This document shows positions 1 through 16,724 of a stretch of 64,000 nucleotides of DNA, piece after piece (positions within the stretch are counted from its first letter, which is position 1; each line of letters begins with the position of its first letter). The position numbers and the translations under genes are program-made. A model generated the notes under the pieces. That model saw only the letters and a program-made list of their open reading frames with translations. It searched no databases and was not told the origin of the DNA. The DNA comes from Mansonella perstans (taxonomy: Eukaryota > Nematoda > Chromadorea > Rhabditida > Onchocercidae): positions 476,501 through 540,500 of the forward strand of contig JBAMDO010000572.1 of the NCBI GenBank assembly GCA_037074765.1, in the 5' to 3' direction.

Positions 1-1794
1 GTAGCGTGCCTTGGCTCATTTGAGTAGGAAAAAGGGAACTTATTGAGCCATAAATTGCACGCTTCAAAATTTACAAAAATAATAATTTCAAACCATATTA
101 AAAAATTGGTATTTTTAAGCAGTTCCAAAAGTTTCTTATTAACGAATTTTTGTGTTAATTATTGAAATCAAGCATTCATATTTCTATGCCTTTTAATATT
201 TCAAGGATTTTCAAATGAATATTCATCAATAAAATATTAATGTTAACTTCGAAATTTCTATACCGTTTTCACAGCAACTTCAGTCACTTTATTTTCTTAT
301 AAATATTAATTAAAATGAGGAATAAAATTAAAATTTTTGTTGATTTCAATCGTTTACTTATCATTCGCACGCTTTCAACTTTTTGTCAATTTTACTTCCA
401 ATAGCAACACTGAAACTTTCGTTGCAAAACAAATTATCGATATATTGCTATAATTGCTGGAAGCTGGCAAAACAGAACAATTAACAATGTTAATTACTTG
501 CTCACCTAACTGCGTATCAGATGGAAAAAAACCCTATGAATCCATTCGAGTCGGACGGAATGCCGCAGATAAAAATAATGAATGTGCGTTAAACAGACTC
601 ATGTTTCAAGAAACACAATATTATACTGTTAAATTTTAAATTTTTAATTTCATTAGTAAAACTTTAAATTTCACAAATAAAAATAAATATTGCAAAACTG
701 AAAATGACGAATACATCGGTTTTAAATATATTTGGCCAATATTTGTTGAAACGATATCGAAATCAGTCATAATTAAGGTCTGCGGTAAATCGCCGTATAA
801 AAAAAATGTCAACCTGTCAACCAACTAAAGTAATTTCGCAAGAGACTAATAAAATTATTTCAGTAAATTTTACAAAATTTAAACCATATTAAACAATTTG
901 TGATCGTAACAAGCAATTCTTTCATAACGAAAATATAGTTTCTAATATTATTGTACATTTTACAAATTATGTGTTAGATCAAAATTCAGTGAAATTTGCA
1001 TGCCGTGTGCTTTGAAAGATTTTAAGTGGATTTTAGTGAATATTTCAATAAGATCCACAGCAAATTCGGTTATTTGGTGCCACGTATTGTTTCGAAAACT
1101 TTTAAATTTAAATGAATATGTGCCAAATCGTTACTCGATTCTGTATATTAAACGATGAGAGTCGAATGTCATTACAGTATCTGTCGAAACACTAATTAGA
1201 AGAATGTTATAACACTATACAGTGTAAAATACAGTAGATGAATGTTGTATTATGCCATGTATGTTAGCAAAACGGTGTGAACATCATTACTCAACTTTGT
1301 ATATGATAATGATAATTAAAGATTGGAGAAAGCTTGAAAATATCGTCTTGTAATCGTCATCTTCTAAGAAATTAACATTTTTTTAGCTTAGAAAACTTAC
1401 AGTCATTTGTTAACTTTCTTTTGTTTCATTTCTGAAGTAATAAATTAATATCTCCATTGTTCTTAGTTTTCGTTCTGACACTAATTATTATGATTCAATT
1501 ACAAATAAACTGAAGTAAATAAGTATCGTCGTTTATAAGATCAAATATTTTTGATGCAAGCGTACTTGGATTTCAAAAACGATTAATTGGATATTTTGAT
1601 TTTTGATTTCTTTCCATATAACTAAATATTATAATATGTCGTGTACGTTAGCGTATTTTAGTTTTTGAAAACTTCATGTGACTATACAATTATTTCTCTA
1701 ATCTCAATTAATTTATAATTCCTTGTCTCAAATACAAATTATTTTTGCGTAATTAATTAATTCTGTCTTAATTTCGGTTTTAAATTAGCTAATT
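1..1794. other. AT-rich intergenic DNA, no supported gene
   Basis: No convincing exon chain was found in this stretch. The one item of note is an open frame at 454-639 (stop at 451-453 just upstream) whose translation resembles an ankyrin-type segment; it is described in the findings as a possible relic. The final ~10 bp (acceptor-like TTAAATTAG at 1780-1788) probably forms the splice acceptor before the first exon of the ankyrin gene. Confidence 0.5.
1787..1794 (+). promoter_or_regulatory. Candidate spliced-leader (or cis) acceptor before the ankyrin gene
   Basis: The sequence GGTTTTAAATTAG ends at 1788 and the proposed ATG is at 1795, so only six untranslated bases lie between AG and start. 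In nematodes such very short leaders usually mean trans-splicing of a spliced leader onto the mRNA. A cis intron with a non-coding upstream exon would look the same. Confidence 0.4.
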
Positions 1795-4700
1795 ATGAAT
1801 TTTGGTTTGTTAACGCAATGTCACAGAGAGAGGAAGAAAGAGGAAATATTGGACAATTCTTCAGTAAGTAATTAGAAGATAATCGCAGACTAAAGAGCAG
1901 TCAATTTTTTCTCAATTTCAGAGTGAAATAGTCATTACAACTTTCCTCTTTCCTTTCAGATCGGAATTTTTCAAAAATAAAAATTTAATCTTTAAAAGAT
2001 TGACATTAAGAATATTGCTAGAATTTCAATGTATTATTCATGATGCTTTCAGATATTAGCATCAATCGAGCATGCAATCTTCATTATCGTGTCAGAATTC
2101 ATTGAAAATTTGTCCTTCGTTACACCTTTCTATCTGATTTTTCTGTTGAAAATATAATATATGAAAGTGATTGATAAGCGGAACTTGTTTATGCAATAAT
2201 TCTCACATATTTTCACCTATCAAATCTTTCACTTCTACTTAACAAATTTAAATTTTCAGGTAGAGAAAAGAACTGCATTTAAAAAGCTTTGCAATGGCAA
2301 CAGGTTACATTTACTTTAAATTATTTTATTTATTTATTTTTTGCTTTACGCCAAATTTCGAAGTTTTTAGGTCGTTTTAAATATTTAAATTTGCTTCTTG
2401 ACTACAATGAAATAATTCATTAGAAAGTAAATGAAAAAAGAAAACAATTAATTTGTGTGGAATGTGGCCTTTTATGTTTGTGAACTAAAATATGAAAATA
2501 GATTGAAGTTGCTTATCAATCAAAAGCACTCCTTACTTTTTGCTGGCAATACATTATATTTTTGTTAAATGAAGTTAAAAAAGTTTATGTCAAGCTATTT
2601 TAGAAGGAATTCGAATGAAATTTTTTTTTACGAATGCTATTTGGTCTGCAATTAGTAAAATCTTAGGACATCTGGAATAGTAAATAGTAAAACCATAGGA
2701 CATCTGGATAAGTACGTTAGATTTTATAGACAAAAAAATTTTACGAAAAAATTTTTCAATCAGAAAGAAATTAAAATAATCTTTAAGAGAAAGCAAATGA
2801 AAGAAAATTTTAAAAAAATGTTAGTAGAAAAGTATTAAGTAAAGAGGAAAAAAAGAAAAAATTGATGAAATATTTTAAAATAAAAAAATTCTTGTTCTTT
2901 TGCCGCTAATGTGAAGTGTGAAGCATTTTGTTAAAAAAAGAGCTATGGTAATATTATTTATTATTAATAATATTAAATTTTTTTGCTAATGCATGTATTT
3001 GTTATCAAAAAAGTTTAAAAAGTTGACGACAATTTTGTTCTAAAAGAATTTTGGATATATAATATTATCAGTTGCTTAATTATATGTTTTCATGTGCGCA
3101 AACTTATTTTAGATTGTTAAAGAATTTAATTAAAGAACAGGTAAATTATGGATTGCTGATTCCTTGATGGAAAAGTTTCGTTCTCTCAAATTTTCTCTTC
3201 ATTAGAAGTTTAAAATCATTTTAACTGAACGCAAATTTAATTTGTTAAAGAATGGACAAGAGTTATAATTAAATAGTCATTCAAATATAATATGATATGG
3301 GCATAATAAGATAATTAATTCAAGAGAAAATTTAAAGGATCGAAACTTTTCCGCTAAAAAATTAGCTTGATATAGAAGCGGAACAAGTACTTAATGGTAT
3401 GCATGTTTTAGATGAAGCCGAAGCGAAAGAGGAGGATTTAGAATGTCGCATTCTAAATTTAGATTTTGATGCAAAAAAGTTTGCCGAATTGGAAGAATTA
3501 CAGATTAGTGGTAAATTACAAGAAGTTGACCAAATAGTTGCTAAACATTTGAATAATGAACACTTAATGCAATACATGGCACGATTCCAGGAACAACAGG
3601 TTTTCCTGATTCTTTCTCAATAAATTAATAATTGCTCATTCATTAATGAAAAAGTTTTTTTCTTTTAAATTTTCTCTTCAATGAAAGATTTAAAATCATT
3701 TCAGCTAAATTAATTAAACTTAAATAAAAAAATTTATCATCACAAATTTTTTCTTCAAAGAATTTTCCTCAATAATTCGAGTTTAATGGAATGAATTAAA
3801 TTATCGGTATCAGACAGTTTAACTTTTGATGAACTAAATTCGAAGGAATAAGTGTAATACTTTGTCATAAATGATTAAAAATTACAATTTAGACTTACTA
3901 TGTTTACTTGATTGAAAAGCTTTATCAACATGAAGCTATAACTTCAGTTGTTTTGATTAATTATTCGTCCTTGCAGAATTGCTTAAATGCAGCGATAGAA
4001 GCTATCAGAGAGAACCAGTTGGAGAAACTACAAAACCTAGTTGACAGTGATTTAGTGGAAGCAAGAAATGCTAGAGTTACTTTCTTTTAATTATTTTAAC
4101 TTTTCCTATAACTTTTTTTTGCGAAGTTAATTTGTTATGTTTGATACATCGTATTTAAAAACGATAAAAAAAATCTTTGTTCTGCTTAGAGCTATGTTTT
4201 TTTCATTTCATTACTTTCAATTTGATAGAACATTTTATTTGCTGATTTCTTGAGCTGGACAAAAGAAACACATTATGTTTTCATATTTAATTTCAGGTGT
4301 AAGTTTAATTCACACTGCAGTATGCTATGAGCGCCATGAAATTGTCGAATATCTCGCAAGTGCTTATCCAAAAAGCATTGATATTTTAGATGTGGTATTA
4401 TATCATTAATCAGAATTTCTATTGTTTTCAAATATCTGAGAGGAAAATTTTACCGGAATTAATATTTATTCAATTACCAATTAGCAGTTGAATTTGCCGA
4501 CAACTTTAACAATTAGTTAATTTATGAGATGATACTTGAACGTTTAATATTATAAAGATAATTTAAATAAAATTAAATTATAATCGAAATTATTAAGAAA
4601 ATTGCCAAACTTAATATGCAATAATTAATAGAATTGATAGTGTCTCACAGAGCTGATTAACTAATTAACTAATTAGCCATATTGACATAATCTTTAAATT

Positions 4701-7700
4701 AATCTAACAGTTGAAAAAGAGCGATTAATTTTTGCTTAAAATAAAAAATTAAAATATTAAGTAATGAATTAAAGATTTTTAAGAGCGGTCGAGCAGCAAT
4801 ACATTATGCAGCAAATCAAAAGAATGCAATTTATGATACGTTGATTCATTGTGGTGCAGATGACTCACTTCCCGATATGGTATGTTTGATCTTGTTGAAG
4901 TCACGTGAAAAACGCTATTAACATATGATGTAGAATTATCCAAATCTTGAATACTTACAGAATGAACAATTCGAATATTTTTTATTGATCACCGATAAAA
5001 TTGATCGCTGATAAAATTAGGCAAATAAATTAAAAGTAAATAACGTAAAATAAGCAAGAACGATTGTCTGACGTAAGGTCCAAATGAAGCTCAAATTTTC
5101 AAATTGGTTATGTTTAATAAAATTATGTAATGATTAAATTGATTGTCTTATAAATATTTCTGCATTTTGCTTGACATAGTTTCACTGTAAATTTTGGATG
5201 AGCATTAAACACTTTGAAATTCTCCTTTGTTTGTTAAAAACTTTATTTTTTCAGCTAATTGTGATTTTATTGAATTATTATAGAATAATTAAAATCTGTT
5301 AATGTTTGAAATTTTGCATAAATATTAAACATTTTATGTTAACCGAAAATGCTTGCTTTTCCATTTAATTTAAATGATAACAATTTTACCAACGGATAAC
5401 TTATTTTTAACAATTTTCATTGAATTCAAATGCTGGCTTCATTTTTGTTTGAATTTTTGATCACACTTACAGACCGGTACAACAGCTGCGCAATACCGTG
5501 AAAATTTTAATGCTGAAAAGCCAAAGCTATCTGTGTTATCGGCAAATGATGATTTTACATTCAGTCATAATTCGCTTAATGAAAATTCACATGTTCCTGG
5601 TAAAGAATTAATTGAATTATTTTCCTCTTAATTAACTGATCCAACAATCGTTGCTTAAATTTTTTAATGAATAACAATGAATTAAGAATAGCAGCAATGA
5701 ATTTTCCTATTCATTTATTTTTTGATTGATTTACTATGCTAAAAAACATGCAAAGAAGACAGCAATTCAAGATTTAAGAAATTGTAATGCCAAATATAAT
5801 ATATTTCGATGACTTTCTTCTTAATTGGTTGATTACTCTATTTTAGTTAATCAAATAATTTTGATAGTTTAATTCAATGCATGCAAGAATTTGTTGCTTC
5901 GTATATATAAGTATTATCTATAAATGATAACAACATGACAATAATGAATTTACCATCTTTATCTTGCTGAATTTTGATCATAGATTTTGATCATAGAAAG
6001 CTTTAAAAGATAATTGATTAATTTTTTTACGGCAAATAATTAAAATCTTTCATGTAACTTTCATTGAATATTCATTTTTGATGTGCCAACTGAGAGCGAA
6101 ATTAATCAGTGGCTTGAGGAAGGCAATATCAAACAACTGGAACAAATTTTCTTCGATGGCCGCGGTCACTTATTGGCCGATAAAACTTCAAATGATATTG
6201 CCACAAGTCAATTTCTCAAACGAATGTCTAAATATCAAGTAATTATTGCACATTCAATTAAATTTTTAATTTACTTTCATCCAAAATGATATTTAATATC
6301 AAAAAAAAACTTTTTTAAGGACAAAAGTGGATTTTAAAAAAATTTAACTTCATTTTTTGGCAAACTTCTAGAAATTCCAGGATAAAATTGATACGATTCA
6401 CAAAGCGGCAGAAGAAGGAGACATTGATCAACTTATGAAATTAATCGATGATGACAAGCTTTCCATTGCTCGCGATAAATTTGGTACTGTCCTTTTCATT
6501 TTTGCTAATCTAATAAATATTTGATTTTTTTTTTCAATATTTTTTAAAACATTTGGTGCTTACAGAATCTGTTTAAAATTTTTTTTTATAAAATTTTGTT
6601 GTTCGAGTGACTAAAAAGTAATGAAATAATTAATGCAAAAATCTCATTATGCAATCTGATTATTTACTTGTTTACCAAAAAAGCAAACTTTTTTAAAGTT
6701 CTTTAGTTTGTAATTTTAGGTATGACACCTTTGCACACGGCTGTATTGCATGGACAAATAAATGCAGTCTGTTATTTGTTAGCGAACTATCCATCCTGTG
6801 TTAATGCTACCAATCATGTTATCATCATTAATTTTATTAATGAAGCTTAAAAAATCAAATAGAATTAAACTTGAAGAATTAAATTTTGAAAAATGCTGTT
6901 TTTCGATAATACTGCATGATTCCGAAATATTATTTATTAAATCGTCATTTTGTCCATTTTTCTCCCCAAAAATTTCCACAAAAAAATTTATTATATCTTT
7001 TATTATCTTTGACCCTTACCTTAGTAAGTGTATATTATTGAAAAAATCACTGTCTTAAATTTTTTACAGTAAAAAATTTTAATTAGTAAAGAAAATTTAA
7101 GAATGGTCAAACGGCACTGCATTACGCTTTTGCAAATCAGGCCAGTGAAGCCATGGTAAAAGTGCTACAGAAAACTGGCGCTGATGATTTGATCAAAGAT
7201 AAGGTCTCTCAATACAATTTTTTGGCAAATTCTTTGAAACTTCCCTATATTCTACTGACTTTGCATTACAATAACCTTTGCGATCTTTTTTGCCGGAAAA
7301 GTTAGCATTTAAATTTGAAAATTCGAACTGCCATCCCAAATATTAACAAAATTAAAACTAAGTAAAGGGTTGTAAAAAAAACATTGGATATTCTTAGTAA
7401 CCTTTGAAATTTAAAAAAATGATAATAAATTTATTGTTGCAGTTTGGCCATATAGCATTGGACTATCAAAACAATGCTAATCAATTGGATGTTAAAATGA
7501 TGATTAAAGATAATGATCAAATGGATGAGCTTATTACAGGTCAAATAAATGGCCCGCTTTTGCGAGGTTAATTTAACGCTTGAACATCGTTAAGAAAATA
7601 TTACAATTTTCGCGAATAATTAAAAAGTTAAAATAATGGTTTAATTGGCATACTGTATCATTTTTACAAAGAAATAATTGCTTGTTTGAGAGTGATTTAA

Positions 7701-10700
7701 CAAACAAAATTATTATTGCAAACTGTTATCCTTATTTTTCTTAATTAATTACTTAATAGTTATTGATATAATCATATTTCGTAAATAGATTTGGAAGAAA
7801 ACATTTCTGGATGGATTCATACAGGCAATTTGAGAAAATTGGATAATTTTGTATTAAATGGCTACGCCGATTTATTAGCCAATCGAACACGTGAAGCTGA
7901 TGATCCGGAAATTCGCAGTTTCCTGGATTCATTACCACAATATCAGGTTAATCACTCATTAATTCAGTGCAAATAACAAATGATACACTGGGAAAATGCT
8001 GCAAATAAGGAACTTAAAGGAAAGATTCAAAACTTTAAAAATATAATTCAAATTGTGGAAAATACGTTAAAAAGAATGAAACAAACAAAAAGTATTGATT
8101 ACTAATGATAGAAGCATTGTTGGATCTAGTTTGCATCACAAATTATATCCAATGATTAATTGTTCTTATGAATATTTTAGAGTAAAATCGATGCAATTCA
8201 AAAAGCTGTCGAAGCAGATAATCTAAATACAATTAAAGTCTTGATAGATCGCAAAAAGATGGCTTTTTGTCGTGACGCTCGACATCTAACACCACTACAT
8301 AAAGCAGTCATTTTGGGTCATACTGGAATTGCAAAATTTTTGGTCAAAAATTTTCCACAAGCAGTGAATGCAATGGACGATGTAACATTTAGTAGATTTC
8401 TGAATGGAACTTTTTAAATAATTCATTTTTTACTGTCGAAGTTTCCAATTTTAAGTCATATAGGTGAATAAAATAAATTTCGGTTTTATTGAATGAAAAG
8501 TCAGCCATTTAATTTAAATTGAGATGATGAAGTCCCTACATAATGGATTCATCAGCTTATAAAATAACTTTCTTTTTCAAGTGCTTAATCTTTCTTATTC
8601 CAGTTTTTACTCCCATTTTTTTCTTTTCATCATCTCTACTTAATACTAAATATTATATTTCATAATTGCTTTTTAATTATATTTCGCTACTAAATATTTC
8701 TTTTTCGCATTTATCATTAGTGTAAACGAACGCCACTTCATTATGCAGCAGTTTTATCTGATGGTGGTTGTATGTACGAAATGATGCGTAATGTCGGAGC
8801 TGATTCAAAGATTTGTGATTGCGTAAGTCAACGTTTTTAAATTTAAGATAGAATTTAGCAACTCAAGCTTGTTTAAATATGAGGCAGTTTAATTCAATGT
8901 TAATTTTTCATATGGATTTGTTAAGTTGCTATTTTCAATAATTGGCATTGCTAATAAATTTTGCTTTCATTTCTGCTAGTAATTTTCATTTATTAGTAAT
9001 AAATTAATTGTTTCAAATTTAGTTGATTATGGTAGTATTCTTCATTTTATTTTTAATAGCAAATTCATTTAGCAATTCTTCATTTTATATGAGGAAATAT
9101 TTTCAGAATGGTCGACAACCAAAGTATTATTTGGAAAATCCAGACGAAATTGATTTAAAAACAACGAAGGTGGATAGAGAAGCTATTCTGGATAAAGTGA
9201 TTAATTTGCTATATTGTAACCAAAGTACAAAGTTTATATACTTAGACAAGAAATTGCTTATTCGATTCACTGTTTTTTTTGGTTTTACAAAGTAAGAAAG
9301 TAAATTAATTTACTGATACTTGATAAAAAAAATTTTGTTTTATTCATTTGTTTGTTTTAGTTGTAACGGACCCTCTAAATAATTTGTTCGTAGCTGCTGT
9401 CATGCATTATGTTTATTCATCTTTTGTTTAATTAAATTAATCCTTGTAAAATTGACATTTTGTTTTTCCAGAATAACTGCAATCGCGCACCATCGCTCTA
9501 TCTGCAATCGAATATTCGTCAATGGCTTCATGATGGTAATATCGATAAACTAGAGCAATTAGTACTTTCAGGATGCGGTGATTTACTTTTCGGCCTGACA
9601 ACAAATAATCCAAATTCAAACAATTTCCTCGATCACTTGAATGCTTATTTGGTACTTTTATTTTATTAATACATTTATTATAGCTAGTTTAACCTCATCA
9701 TAAATATTTGATGTTTTCTAATTAGATATTTGTTATTTCTGGTAATAAATTCTCACAATTATTGGTATGCGCCATAAAAAGACATACATTCTCTTGTGAC
9801 CTTGAACAAATAAAGGCTATTGTATTATAATTACTTGATATATCCCAAATAGATTTAAAAAAAAATAATTTCACTTCGAGCAACAAAATTCCATTTGTAT
9901 ATGCTATTTCCTTTACTTTCTTCGTTTTGTAAAGTTTATTATATCATAATTACTTTACATATCTAAATTGCATTCTTTTAAATAATCAATTTTTATAATG
10001 GACAATATATTTTTGTGTGGAAATACATATGCATATGCTATTTTTCTCTTCCTTTACCGGAAACTTCGACCTTGAAGAAGTAAAATTATTATAATGTGGC
10101 CGATTTCTATCTCTGACTTGAGAAAACAACGATTCATAGAAATAACTTCTTCTCTTACTTCTTGTTATTCTTTTCTTCAGTAAAGTGTGCCATTCATACT
10201 AATTACAAGGTCAGCCTTTCTTTATTTTTTTTTTTAAACGAAAAGTTTTTTCTCCTTTAAAAGAAGAAAACAGTTCATATTTTTTACTTTTCCTTTCTTC
10301 TACAGTCTCTTTGTATTTCCTCTTTTATCCAGTCATCAATTCAAACGCATAAGTGAAATGATGAGAACAGAAAAATGACGAAACATTAATTTTTACTTCA
10401 TTCAATATTCTTGCAGTAACAACAATAACAGCAATAAATAATTTTGTCAATATGACTGTATAATTTCATATTTTGCCAAATTTTTATTTCCATTTAAAGC
10501 GAATATTGCAAATTTTTCTTAAAAGAAAAATTTTTGTCGTTCACAAATTCTGTTAATTATTAATGACAATTTTGAAATTGACAAATCGCCGGTCGTCTGT
10601 TTTATGCTAAATGATTGGGACTATTTTAAATTCAATAAGTTTGTTTTTGCAGCTATCATTTTTCGGTGGAAATGATATATCAAAATATGGTCGTAATTGA

Positions 10701-12711
10701 TAATGTTTATGGTAATTTAATTTAGGCAATTCTGTACATTCTCAAATTTATCGAATCAAAAAAGTAGTGCTAAAGTTTGAAAAATGAAGAACTGCTACAA
10801 AAAGATAAAATGATGATTTAAAGAGTTTGAAGAGTATAATGACGCAATTAATCAATGCAGAATGTGAAATGCATTTTAAAGTAATTACAAAATGAAATGA
10901 ATTATAGGACGAAATCGATGAAATCCATGAAATGATTAAGAACGGCCACCTAAAACGCGTGAAGGAATTAATCAATTCAAGAAAGTTGGCAATAGCTCGA
11001 AATCGACTTGGCCATACACCACTTCATACCGCAATTATTTATGAACAAACCGAAATAATCCGTCACATTGCATCAAACTTTCCATCTGTATTAAATGCTT
11101 CTGATTACGTAAGTTCCTCATTTACAATCGGACAACCCATTGGAAAAGTAGAAAAGTTTTAAAATTTGCAAATAAAAAGTTTAAAAAGTTTTGTTTTGAT
11201 TCAGTATTATTGTTTTGTACTTTTTTTTTTCGAATTATTGTTTTGTACTATAGTAACAACTGCTAAACGATGAAATACTTTGGAATGTGTATTTGATGTA
11301 AATTTTTGTATACTAAATAAGATTATATAAAATAAAGCAAATTTTTAAACTAAAATGCTTGAAATTAATTTAGAGATCATAGTACATAAGATTAAACAGT
11401 TCTTTAAGAAATCTAAACATTTAAAACTAAGTTATTAAATATAGAAATAACATTATTACATCTCAGAACAGACGTACACCGATGCATTATGCAGCAGCTA
11501 CTCGTGATGGTGGACATTATATGAAAATTTTAATTAAAGCTGGAGCTGACTCAAAGGCAGTGGATGACGTAATTATTCCAATTTCTTCTTTTCTAAACTA
11601 TCTTACAGGATGACAAAAAAGTATTTAAAAAATTGAGCAAAAAATTAGTAATAAAAGTTATAACAACAATAGAATAGTAATATGAAAATGATAATAATTA
11701 TTAAAATGGTAAAATCACTCCCATTAAATTCAATTTTGTTTTTTTTTTTTTTAAAATTTTAGGAAGGTCATACGCCACATTATTACAATCTTCATAACGT
11801 GATTGATTTGGAGTTATTGAAAAAGGTCGATGACAACGATGAAAATGCTGTAATCTTAGCGAACTCTGTTTCTGAAAAATTCATAACACATCAAGATTCT
11901 ATTTTAAGCAGTGATTCATCATCCGTCATCAAGTTTGTTTATTTCATTCTTTCCTCTTTTCTCTTTCGAATATAATTAATTAAACAAAAATATTGATAAT
12001 GAATTATCTCAAATTACGCTCCATAATTATCAATCAATTAATTACACTTTGTGTTTTCGCAATTTATTTTTAATTGGTTTACTATTATTATTACTACACT
12101 TATTATTACTAATATTGTCATTATCCATGTATTTAGTTAATTTAATTATACATAAGTAAATATGGCAACATAAATAAAAACAATTTTTAAACTTTATCAC
12201 CACTTTCTAGTTATTACTTAACTATGATTATTTGCGTCATTTACTCCTATTATTTGCTAATACTCACATTTATTAAAATGAAGTATCTAATGAAATAAAG
12301 AATATAGCAGTTCACCAAAGGTATCAACAACTATGAGACAGCCAGAAGAAACAGATGATCGGTTTGAATTTGAATTTCGCACATCAAATGAAAGCGTACC
12401 ACCAGACACAAGTAGCGATATTTATTTGGCAAGAACAGCTGAACCTGTACTTACTGAAGCACTAACTGAGGTTTTTTATTCTTACCTTTTTTTCATTTCA
12501 AATTTTGTGGATACTTATTTTGAATCAGAAAAAAATCTTGAGATTTATCAAAGTTTTCAAATAAAAGTGAATTTTTGTTGACATTAAATTGAATATAACA
12601 CAAGATAATGTAAAATAATATTTGAAGGTGTTGTTGCAACGACCAATTGATCCAATTATTTTTATTGCTAACTGGCTTACTCATTATCGTGAGCAAAATC
12701 CGTTATTATAA
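1795..12711 (+). CDS. Multi-module ankyrin-repeat protein with C-terminal Dpy-30-like motif
   Basis: Proposed exons: 1795-1863, 2260-2303, 3113-3140, 3366-3599, 3977-4075, 4297-4391, 4784-4879, 5473-5599, ~6081-6238, 6381-6483, 6720-6817, 7102-7203, 7443-7539, 7789-7946, 8181-8381, 8721-8822, 9107-~9224 (perhaps microexon 9361-9389), 9472-9651, 10908-11108, 11467-11568, 11763-11932, 12311-12470, 12628-12711; about 940 residues. Four modules begin near residues 73, 265, 451 and 641. Each opens with a helical linker (pattern W-L/I-x-x-G-N-x-x-K-L, then G-x-G/A-D-L-L) followed by paired ankyrin repeats with TPLHTA/TPLHYA signatures. The last ~45 residues (EPVLTEALTEVLLQRPIDP, then a second helix) resemble a Dpy-30/RII-dimerisation helix pair, suggesting docking to an AKAP-like partner. 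Phases close except at 4075/4297 and 5599/6081. The first three exons are the least certain. No ortholog name is assigned. Confidence 0.85.
2653..2708. repeat. Short direct repeat in the second intron of the ankyrin gene
   Basis: TAGTAAAAYC(T/A)TAGGACATCTGGA occurs at 2653-2676 and again at 2685-2708, a 32-bp-period tandem duplication with three differences. No coding role is apparent. Confidence 0.8.
12628..12711 (+). other. Dpy-30-like dimerisation motif (last exon of ankyrin gene)
   Basis: The final exon encodes VLLQRPIDPIIFIANWL and a short charged tail, joined to EPVLTEALTE from the preceding exon. The pattern of a helix ending in L-x-x-x-R-P-x-D-P, then a hydrophobic helix with W/Y-L, is that of Dpy-30 motifs, which form X-type four-helix bundles and bind amphipathic helices. 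That it acts as a docking domain here is inferred from the family. Confidence 0.7.
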
Positions 12712-13368
12712 CTTTAATATAATAAAAGTTAGCATACGGTAATTGCTTATGCTTTCGCTAAATTTTAACCTATAATAAGTGTAGAATTTGAAACTAAATT
12801 CGAAGAAAATTATTAGTAAAATACACTTTAGATGACCAGCGAAAATTTGGAAGTTTTTTGATTCTTTCGTTTGCTTAAAATTCCTGGTTAACTTTGCTGA
12901 TTTTGTTCATCGAAACTCTGTTCATGATTAGTTGTAAAAAAAAAAAAAAAACAAAGAATTTCTTAAAATTTTTACTAGTATTGAGTTGTGGCAAAAGAAT
13001 AATTAATTAATAATGAATTATGCATATATGTGTATACATTGCTAGCAAGAAATATTTTGGACAAAATCGCTTCAAACAAACCAAACAACTTTTATGTTAC
13101 AAAACAAAAATGAAGAACAGAAATTTCAAAAAAGATAAATCACAGAAGCATCGTTAAATTTTTTTTCGTAAAAACTATTTTTTCAAACGGGCAATTGATA
13201 AAAGTTTAAATTTACCTTTCAGTTCGAAAACATAAATTCCTAAAACTTAAAAAATATTATTTTTTTTGTACACTGATTGTTATTTTTCACGTCAGTGTCA
13301 ACTGTCATGCAAGATTATTTGACGAATGTCAAGAATTTGAACAAAAAAATTAGTGAAGTGAAATGATA
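12712..13368. other. Convergent 3' intergenic region
   Basis: This stretch separates the 3' ends of the ankyrin gene (+) and the OVO gene (-). An AATAAA-like hexamer lies just after the ankyrin stop codon (about 12719). An A-run sits at 12935-12950. No coding segment is supported. Confidence 0.6.
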
Positions 13369-16714
<3,346 letters not shown>

Positions 16715-16724
16715 TACTGGAATA
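16715..16724 (-). promoter_or_regulatory. Candidate spliced-leader acceptor of the OVO gene
   Basis: Read on the minus strand, TATTCCAG is followed by TA and then the start ATG at 16714. The same CAG-TA-ATG arrangement occurs before the first RMD gene at 40190. Such a short leader suggests spliced-leader trans-splicing. Confidence 0.45.
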
